A DNA stretch of 9,347 nucleotides from Spirochaetes bacterium GWF1_49_6. Its GTDB lineage: Bacteria; Spirochaetota; Brevinematia; Brevinematales; GWF1-51-8. Location of the stretch: contig MIBD01000108.1 of assembly GCA_001829395.1 (NCBI GenBank), positions 1-9,347 on the forward strand, given 5' to 3'. Under the pieces are notes generated by a model. That model was not told the DNA's origin. It saw nothing but the letters and a program-made list of their open reading frames with translations, and searched no databases. The position numbers and the translations under genes were made by a program. This document shows, one piece after another, positions 5,211-9,347 of this stretch. Numbering within the stretch: position 1 is the stretch's first letter; every line of letters starts with the position of its first letter.

Positions 5211-5780
5211 TTAGACCTTGCTCGCATAGTCCTTCTGGCGGTAATCGTTCAGGTAATCCATCGCCGCGCGGGGTTCGTCCACGATAGCGTAAAGGTCGCG
5301 GAATATGTCGTCGATAAACCGTTCCCGGAATAGCTCGTCGAACAGGTCGTGCAGGCTATCGTAGAACCCGTTCGTATTGAGGAGGACGATTGCCTTATGA
5401 TGATAGCCGAGTTGTTTGAGGGTAATGACCTCGATAATTTCCTCGAGAGTGCCGAATCCGCCGGGCAGCCCGATAAACGCATCGGCGCGCTCTTCCATAA
5501 TCTGCTTGCGTTCGCCCATCGTGGGAGTGACGATCAGTTCGTGGGAATTCTCGAATACAATGCCCTTCCGGTTGAGGATTTCGGGTATGACCCCGATCAC
5601 CCGTCCGCCCCCCGATCTTACCGCGCGTCCCAACGCGCCCATCAGGCCGATCTCGCCCGCGCCGAAAATGAGGCTGTCCCCCTCGCGCGCGATCAGTCCG
5701 CCGAGTTCCTCGGCCTTCCGGTAGTAGATTTCCGCCACATGATCGCTGGATGACGCGAATACGCAGATGGTCCTGTTCAT
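5211..5780 (-). CDS. LOG-family nucleoside 5'-monophosphate phosphoribohydrolase, 189 residues
   Basis: A member of the LOG/TIGR00730 family, Rossmann-like cytosolic enzymes that split the N-glycosidic bond of nucleoside monophosphates (cytokinin riboside monophosphates in plants and some microbes; AMP-type substrates elsewhere). Seen: N-terminal ICVFASSSD (5-13); the loop FGAGEIGLMGALGRAV (39-54), where the usual GGG is GAG; MGERKQIM (88-95) with the catalytic Arg91; and the family signature PGGFGTLEE (106-114) with catalytic Glu114. Length of about 190 is standard. The start at 5780 follows GAGAGG at good spacing. It begins 23 nt after the TPR gene, which suggests co-transcription. The physiological substrate cannot be read from sequence. 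No T-tract terminator follows; element B lies about 12 nt downstream. Confidence 0.93.
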   Translation of the reverse strand: MNRTICVFASSSDHVAEIYYRKAEELGGLIAREGDSLIFGAGEIGLMGALGRAVRSGGGRVIGVIPEILNRKGIVFENSHELIVTPTMGERKQIMEERADAFIGLPGGFGTLEEIIEVITLKQLGYHHKAIVLLNTNGFYDSLHDLFDELFRERFIDDIFRDLYAIVDEPRAAMDYLNDYRQKDYASKV

Positions 5781-5803
5781 GGTTATCCTCTCAGGTATAT
5801 AAA

Positions 5804-6466
5804 TTAGTTGGTGTCTGTAAAGTTTTTCAACAGTTCGGCCGCCTCTTCAAATCCTAGTGCGGCAGATTTTTTTAAATATTTTAGCATCTTTTCCTTATCG
5901 TCTACTTGTTCATAGATCAATGCGAGATTGTACATAGGTATAGGATTTGTTTTATCCATTTTGTGAGCGTGGTTTATTTCTTTTATTGCGTTTTGAAAAT
6001 CCTTCATTCCGAAATAAATCGCGCCAAGGAGAAGATATCCTTCGATACTATCTGGTTGAGAAAGTAAATAGGACTTAATATCTGATAATGCTTTATTGTA
6101 ATTTTCAAGATAGTAATAAGACTTCCCTCTTGAAAGATAGGGAATTTCTATATTCGGATTTATTCTTAGCGCCTTATCGAAAAACTCAAGAGCATCTTTG
6201 AATAATTCCCGCATAACGAATATTTCCCCTAGATTTAAAATTGCATCACAATTATTAGGATCATAAGAAAGAATGTAACGATATTCTCGTAGCGCTTCCA
6301 TCCAATCATTCAGTAAAAGACATGATGTGGCTTTTAGAATATGTGCATCGGTGAATTTATCATCATCTCTAATCGTTTCATTTAACTCTTTAATTGCTTC
6401 AGGAACTTCTCCTTTTTTAAGTAATTCAAGCCCTTGAAAAAAATGAATGGCGCCCTGTTTTGTCAT
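5804..6466 (-). CDS. Tetratricopeptide-repeat protein, 220 residues
   Basis: A cytosolic TPR scaffold with no signal peptide or membrane segment. About six tandem 34-residue repeats fill almost the whole chain. Examples with the usual W/L-G-Y-A-F-A-P pattern are ILNLGEIFVMRELFKDALEF (about 94-113), YLLLGAIYFGMKDFQNAIKE, and MYNLALIYEQVDDKEKMLKY. The final AALGFEEAAELLKNF resembles Sel1-like or closing-helix text. Its partner is unknown. The ATG at 6466 follows AAGGGG by 6 nt. It starts 30 nt after a possible 37-residue ORF and ends 23 nt before the LOG gene. It is clearly AT-richer in its third positions than LOG, purU or the neighbouring lipoprotein genes, which suggests a separate origin. 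Confidence 0.9.
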   Translation of the reverse strand: MTKQGAIHFFQGLELLKKGEVPEAIKELNETIRDDDKFTDAHILKATSCLLLNDWMEALREYRYILSYDPNNCDAILNLGEIFVMRELFKDALEFFDKALRINPNIEIPYLSRGKSYYYLENYNKALSDIKSYLLSQPDSIEGYLLLGAIYFGMKDFQNAIKEINHAHKMDKTNPIPMYNLALIYEQVDDKEKMLKYLKKSAALGFEEAAELLKNFTDTN

Positions 6467-6496
6467 TCTAATTCCCCTTTATATAAATCAAACCGA

Positions 6497-6610
6497 CTAG
6501 ATAAAGTTCTTCAAACGCTCGGCCATCGGCGTGAATCTCATGCCGGACGCCTTCTTCCGGTACGCGTCTTCCGGCGATTGCATGAGCCCTCCATAGGTGA
6601 TACGTTTCAT
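6497..6610 (-). CDS. Possible small protein, 37 residues
   Basis: The frame MKRITYGGLMQSPEDAYRKK... to a TAG at 6497 is basic, soluble-looking, and uses the G/C-ending codons of the local housekeeping genes, unlike the AT-rich gene that follows. That speaks for a real short gene. I do not recognise a family. No ribosome binding site precedes the ATG at 6610. A minus-strand TTGACA (6646-6641) with TAACCT 17 nt on would put the transcript start almost on the ATG, so a leaderless message is possible. The longer frame opening at 6799 would run across the promoter region and antisense to the lipoprotein gene, so I reject it. The ORF could also be the 3' remnant of a longer gene. Confidence 0.45.
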   Translation of the reverse strand: MKRITYGGLMQSPEDAYRKKASGMRFTPMAERLKNFI

Positions 6611-6617
6611 GGAGTAT

Positions 6618-6646
6618 AGGTTAATATACGGGAAGCTGCCTGTCAA
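6618..6646 (-). promoter_or_regulatory. Putative minus-strand promoter for the small ORF-TPR-LOG unit
   Basis: On the minus strand a perfect TTGACA (6646-6641), a 17-nt spacer, and a weak -10 TAACCT (6623-6618). A better -10-like TATACT follows but at a spacing of 22. It lies back to back with the plus-strand promoter. Confidence 0.5.
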
Positions 6647-6662
6647 TATATGCCCCATGGGA

Positions 6663-6690
6663 TTGACAAATCGCCCCGATGTATTAGAAT
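6663..6690 (+). promoter_or_regulatory. Sigma-70-type promoter of the lipoprotein-purU operon
   Basis: TTGACA (6663-6668), a 16-nt spacer, and TAGAAT (6685-6690), followed by the lipoprotein ribosome binding site aaggagg (6702-6708). The -35 box forms an inverted repeat (attgaca against tgtcaat at 6641-6647) with the -35 of the opposite promoter. Confidence 0.75.
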
Positions 6691-6713
6691 ATTGATTGAA
6701 AAAGGAGGATGCT

Positions 6714-7130
6714 ATGCGGACAACGATACTGTTATTCATCGCTTTATTTATGTTTTCCTGCGGGGGAAACCAGACGCAGAAGCCGGACGGAAATACCAAC
6801 GTTATTTCCGGCGGAAAAATTATCGCCCCGGAAAAGAAAATGGATTACGGGGATGAGTTGGTACTTGTAAAAGAAGGTACTACTAACGAGGTCAAACTCA
6901 GCGAAGTATCCCAAACTGTCGAGGGGAAGATCGATGTGTACGATGACGGGAAAATCTACCTGACGAAGCTCTGGGAGACCAAGTCCGCCGTCAGTTTCGA
7001 GGTGATCGATGGCCCGATAGCGGAACTCAAGAAGCTGAACGGGAAAATCGTTATCGCCGAAGGAAAGGTCAGCAAAACCGGAGCGTATAGCGGAACGATC
7101 AAGATCAAATCGTACAAACTGAAAAAATAA
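6714..7130 (+). CDS. Small lipoprotein, 138 residues, unknown function
   Basis: Predicted envelope lipoprotein. The N-terminus MRTTILLFIALFMFSCGG has a short basic start, a hydrophobic core, and Cys16 after M-F-S, a relaxed lipobox. A low-complexity linker (GGNQTQKPDGNTN) follows, then a strand-rich domain of about 100 residues: ELVLVKEG, KIDVYDDGKIYLTKLWETKSAVSFEVI-like strands, LKKLNGKIVIAEGKV, and TIKIKSYKLKK at the end. The pattern of strands with NGKIVIAEGKV suggests a small OB-like barrel, which is inference only. The ATG at 6714 is set by the strong aaggagg at 6702-6708; an in-frame TTG at 6696 lies before that site and is wrong. It starts behind a good promoter and ends 11 nt before purU, so the two are co-transcribed. 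Confidence 0.88.
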   Translation: MRTTILLFIALFMFSCGGNQTQKPDGNTNVISGGKIIAPEKKMDYGDELVLVKEGTTNEVKLSEVSQTVEGKIDVYDDGKIYLTKLWETKSAVSFEVIDGPIAELKKLNGKIVIAEGKVSKTGAYSGTIKIKSYKLKK

Positions 7131-7141
7131 GGCCGATAAAC

Positions 7142-8005
7142 ATGCCGCTGAAAAAACCGACCGCGATTTTACTATTATCATGTCCTGACACGCGGGGAAT
7201 TGTCGCCGAGGTGTCGAAATTCGTATTCGAGAATAACGGAAATATCATCCATTCCGACCAGCATACCGATTCGCAGACCGCGACCTACTTCATGCGGATA
7301 GAATGGGAGCTTGACGGATTCTCCGTACCGGCGGGGGAAATCGCGGGGATATTTACCCCGATTGCCCGGAAGTTCGATATGGACTGGTCGCTTCATTTTT
7401 CGGACTACCGCCCCAAGATGGCGGTGCTGGTCTCGAAGACCGACCATTGCCTGTACGACCTTCTCCTGCGCGTCAAATCGGGCGAACTGTACGCCGAGGT
7501 TCCGGCGGTGATCGGTAACCATGACGACCTCAAACCGGTCGCGGAGTACTTCGGGACGCGTTTCGAGTACTTCCCGGTCGATCCGTCGGACAAGGCCGCG
7601 AACGAACGACGGGAAATCGAGCTCTTCGATTCGCTCGGTATCGACATCATCGTTCTCGCGCGTTATATGCAAATTCTCACCGGCGGGTTTGTGGAAAAGT
7701 ATAAAAACCGCGTCATCAATATCCACCACTCGTTCCTCCCGGCGTTCGTGGGCGCGAAACCCTATCATCAGGCGTACTCACGCGGGGTGAAGATTATCGG
7801 CGCGACCAGCCATTATGTGACCGCCGACCTCGATCAGGGGCCGATTATCGCGCAGGATGTCACGCAGGTCAGTCACCGCGATAGTGTGGAGGATTTAATC
7901 CGGAAGGGGAAGAACCTCGAGAAGAACGTCCTGTCGCGCGCCGTCCAACTCCATCTCGAACATAAAATCGTCGTTTTCGGCAATAAAACCGTCATTTTCG
8001 ACTGA
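7142..8005 (+). CDS. purU: Formyltetrahydrofolate deformylase (PurU), 287 residues
   Basis: Hydrolyses 10-formyltetrahydrofolate to formate and tetrahydrofolate in the cytosol, which balances one-carbon pools and can feed formate to PurT in purine synthesis. Seen: an N-terminal ACT-type domain (about 6-85: LLLSCPDTRGIVAEVSKFVF); then the formyltransferase domain, beginning KMAVLVSKTDHCLYDLLLR (92-110), with PAVIGNHDDL, IIVLARYMQILT (169-180), the catalytic motif NIHHSFLP (Asn193, His195), and ATSHYVTADLDQGPII (221-236), where Asp231 matches the catalytic Asp of GART-type enzymes. Length of about 285 is standard, and all three catalytic residues are present. The start at 7142 has only a weak Shine-Dalgarno and probably relies on coupling to the lipoprotein gene 11 nt upstream. 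A hairpin follows its stop at once. Confidence 0.96.
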   Translation: MPLKKPTAILLLSCPDTRGIVAEVSKFVFENNGNIIHSDQHTDSQTATYFMRIEWELDGFSVPAGEIAGIFTPIARKFDMDWSLHFSDYRPKMAVLVSKTDHCLYDLLLRVKSGELYAEVPAVIGNHDDLKPVAEYFGTRFEYFPVDPSDKAANERREIELFDSLGIDIIVLARYMQILTGGFVEKYKNRVINIHHSFLPAFVGAKPYHQAYSRGVKIIGATSHYVTADLDQGPIIAQDVTQVSHRDSVEDLIRKGKNLEKNVLSRAVQLHLEHKIVVFGNKTVIFD

Positions 8006-8056
8006 CGTCCCACGGAAGGGACGATCCCGCGGGCACAAGGATGTGCGGTAGCGGGA
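8006..8056 (+). repeat. Two consecutive stem-loops after purU
   Basis: The first is cgtccc/gggacg with loop acggaa (8006-8023), beginning at the base after the purU stop. The second is compound: tcccgc (8025-8030) with gcggga (8051-8056), and inside it gcaca/tgtgc with loop agga (8033-8046). Neither has a T run, so these are not classic terminators; they may protect the mRNA end or belong to a structured RNA. Confidence 0.7.
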
Positions 8057-8057
8057 G

Positions 8058-8119
8058 TGCTGCGCACACTAATCCCGACATGCTGGTGGTTATAGGTGTA
8101 AATAGATAGCCCGTGATGA
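8058..8119 (+). repeat. 62-bp direct repeat, copy 1
   Basis: The unit begins tgctgcgcacactaatccc and ends agatagcccgtgatga. Copy 2 lies 167 nt downstream, and 61 of 62 bases are the same (c8079 against t8246). Confidence 0.93.
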
Positions 8120-8224
8120 ACTATTGCGGAGAGGCGAATCCTGACTGCTGCGACCCCCACCTCCCGCAATGCGGAAGACAAGTGGACGGGGGAAGTGCAG
8201 GAAGCCTGCCGAGCTAACCCCGAC

Positions 8225-8286
8225 TGCTGCGCACACTAATCCCGATATGCTGGTGGTTATAGGTGTAAATAGATAGCCCGTGATGA
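8225..8286 (+). repeat. 62-bp direct repeat, copy 2
   Basis: This copy differs from copy 1 by one base. The 105 nt between the copies contain an attgcgg/ccgcaat inverted repeat and a third partial hit to the repeat's start (gactgctgcg near 8139-8148). Confidence 0.93.
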
Positions 8287-8302
8287 TGAATATGGAGCCC
8301 CG

Positions 8303-8327
8303 TCATGCTGAGCCTGTCGAAGCATGA
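8303..8327. repeat. Palindromic intergenic repeat
   Basis: The arm tcatgct (8303-8309) pairs with agcatga (8321-8327) around gagcctgtcga. The whole, tcatgctgagcctgtcgaag and on, is a type of palindrome I know as a very common intergenic repeat across unrelated bacterial genomes. The related-looking cactgagcgtagccgaagtg at 1661-1680 is a more degenerate piece of the same general style. Confidence 0.7.
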
Positions 8328-8360
8328 GCGCTTGTCCCGTGTTCCTTATCGAAATCCGGT

Positions 8361-9338
8361 CTAATTTGTCCCGATTAGCTGATTCGTTCCGCTCTCAATC
8401 GTGTCGATTTCCGTAACGATGTCAAGTTGGGTATCGACCGGCTTGAAGGGCTTATCGAGGGGCTTATCGGAAATCAGCGACTTGGTCGCTTCGATCAGCG
8501 CGTACTTCTTCATCAGCTTCACGATTGCCTCGGCGTACTTATCGTGCTTGATACCCTGTGCCACCTTGAGCGCACGGTCAAGATAAAGAGCGGTGCTCTC
8601 GGTTTCGTCCATCTCGTAGGATACCATCGCGAGCTTAATCAGGTCTTCGATAATACCGACCGAGTTCTCGACCAGCTTATCGTTCTCGAGCGCAAGCTGG
8701 TAGTACCGGAATGCGCCGTCCCATTTTTGCTGCTTGCGGTAGATTTCCCCGATATTATAATAGTTGTCCGCGAGATTATCGCTGATACCGTACATTTTAT
8801 TGATCTTCTGGGCGATTTCGAGCGTATTGAGCGCGTTCTCGTCATCGCCGTTCTTCCGGTAGATGATGCCGAGGTTATTATAAACTATCGCCTGCTGGAG
8901 CTCGGATTTTGTATCGTTCAACGCGCGCTGGTAGAAATCGATCGCCTTATCGACCTGTCCTACCGTGTTCCAGAATTTCCCGATGGAGATATGAAGCTGG
9001 AAGAGGTACTTTTTACTTTCGGTGACAATTGATAGGTTTTCCGCTGTGAACAGGTAGTTCGAGGCCTCGGTCAGGTTCTTGAACGCCATATGCAATTCGG
9101 CGAGATTTACCATCGCGCTGATCTGCTCGTCGATATTATCCACCGAATAGGCAAGCTGTAACGCTTCCTCGAGGAATCCACGGGCGTTTTCATAGTTGCC
9201 CTTACCGTACTCCTCCACCCCGATAGCGAGGTTGTCGGTGATACGTTTTAGTACATTGGTCTTGACCATCGGCTTGAAATTACCGGCACATCCCATCGCC
9301 ACCCCTAAAACGATTAAGCACGCGATTATTGCTCTCAT
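8361..9338 (-). CDS. TPR-containing lipoprotein, 325 residues
   Basis: Predicted membrane-anchored TPR protein. The signal peptide MRAIIACLIVLGVAMGC ends at a lipobox-like A-M-G-C (Cys17). From about residue 35 to 280 the chain is made of TPR-type helix pairs of about 40 residues, e.g. NLAIGVEEYGKGNYENARGF, AIVYNNLGIIYRKNGDDENA, and NYYNIGEIYRKQQKWDGAFR. The longer period with conserved NLG and IYR is like that of the TPR_12/MalT-type subgroup. The last 50 residues are acidic and low in structure. Such proteins hold complexes together at the envelope, but the partner is unknown. The ATG at 9338 lies 9 nt from the window edge with only a weak purine tract before it, so its promoter and any upstream operon partner are not visible. 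It is convergent with purU. Confidence 0.9.
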   Translation of the reverse strand: MRAIIACLIVLGVAMGCAGNFKPMVKTNVLKRITDNLAIGVEEYGKGNYENARGFLEEALQLAYSVDNIDEQISAMVNLAELHMAFKNLTEASNYLFTAENLSIVTESKKYLFQLHISIGKFWNTVGQVDKAIDFYQRALNDTKSELQQAIVYNNLGIIYRKNGDDENALNTLEIAQKINKMYGISDNLADNYYNIGEIYRKQQKWDGAFRYYQLALENDKLVENSVGIIEDLIKLAMVSYEMDETESTALYLDRALKVAQGIKHDKYAEAIVKLMKKYALIEATKSLISDKPLDKPFKPVDTQLDIVTEIDTIESGTNQLIGTN

Positions 9339-9347
9339 TCTCTGTCA

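Larger units (their letters stand above)
8006..8360. other. Gene-free, structure-rich stretch between convergent genes
   Basis: No supported protein gene lies between the end of purU (+) and the end of the TPR lipoprotein gene (-). The stretch holds two stem-loops, two copies of a 62-bp repeat, an inverted repeat linking 8123-8129 (attgcgg) to 8164-8170 (ccgcaat), and a 7-bp palindrome at 8303-8327. It could hold a structured RNA or the remains of a mobile element. I recognise no known RNA family in it. Confidence 0.55.

Noticed and set aside
6611..6799. Longer minus-strand frame of 100 residues starting at 6799
   Set aside because: It would run antisense through the lipoprotein start and both promoters. 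Only the last 37 residues have coding character.
7178..7768. A 196-residue minus-strand frame opposite purU
   Set aside because: It mirrors the codon bias of purU, whose identity is certain; it is a shadow.
834..8286. A diversity-generating retroelement (Avd is also a four-helix bundle, and there are repeat pairs)
   Set aside because: No reverse transcriptase is present, the 62-bp repeat copies differ by a single C/T rather than at adenines, and the four-helix-bundle gene belongs to the rRNA-spacer S23 type.
8006..8360. Group II intron, RNase P, SRP RNA or tmRNA in the region after purU
   Set aside because: I looked for the core signatures (intron domain V, the RNase P P4 region, the SRP GGAA-type loop core, the tmRNA ends) and could not place any of them. 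The possibility of an unknown RNA is kept as a finding.

Overview
The window reads as bacterial chromosome, probably from a Gram-negative with many lipoproteins. Two exported proteins carry lipobox cysteines with relaxed upstream residues. A 23S-intervening-sequence-type protein sits in the rRNA operon. These traits would fit a spirochaete-like or other environmental lineage, but that is a weak inference; the partial 23S is the feature to place by phylogeny.

Layout. Positions 1-1324 (+) are the tail of an rRNA operon: the 3' end of 23S, an unusually long 23S-5S spacer (about 540 nt), 5S and a terminator. The spacer holds a broken four-helix-bundle (S23/IVP-type) gene, enclosed by a 29-nt inverted repeat that could form a stem in the pre-rRNA. 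The gene has an amber codon at codon 13 and a 54-nt in-frame insertion between short direct repeats. A 39-bp copy of the 5S 3' flank recurs at 1681-1719, and a gene-free mosaic of hairpins and short repeats lies between the copies. Positions 1743-2834 (+) hold two AT-richer accessory-type genes, a small protein of unknown function and a chloramphenicol-phosphotransferase-like kinase, separated by a terminator. Positions 2835-3189 are gene-free and carry a hairpin element.

Positions 3190-5053 (-) hold, in transcription order, a tRNA-Gly(CCC) with a near-consensus promoter, its terminator, a tautomerase-family protein, an SRPBCC/AHSA1-type protein and a translationally coupled exported protein. 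A hairpin element related to the one near 2950 lies at 5120-5198. Positions 5211-6610 (-) hold a likely operon: a 37-residue ORF, an AT-rich TPR protein and a LOG-family nucleotide phosphoribohydrolase. A back-to-back promoter pair at 6618-6690 separates it from a (+) operon of a small lipoprotein and purU (formyltetrahydrofolate deformylase). After purU comes a 355-nt gene-free stretch with stem-loops, a 62-bp direct repeat and a widespread type of palindrome. The window ends with a (-) TPR lipoprotein.

The genes are mostly housekeeping or of general type: nucleotide and one-carbon metabolism (LOG, PurU), translation (rRNA, tRNA), envelope lipoproteins and TPR scaffolds. No defence system, CRISPR array or complete transposon is visible. 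The unusual content is in the rRNA spacer and in the repeats between genes.
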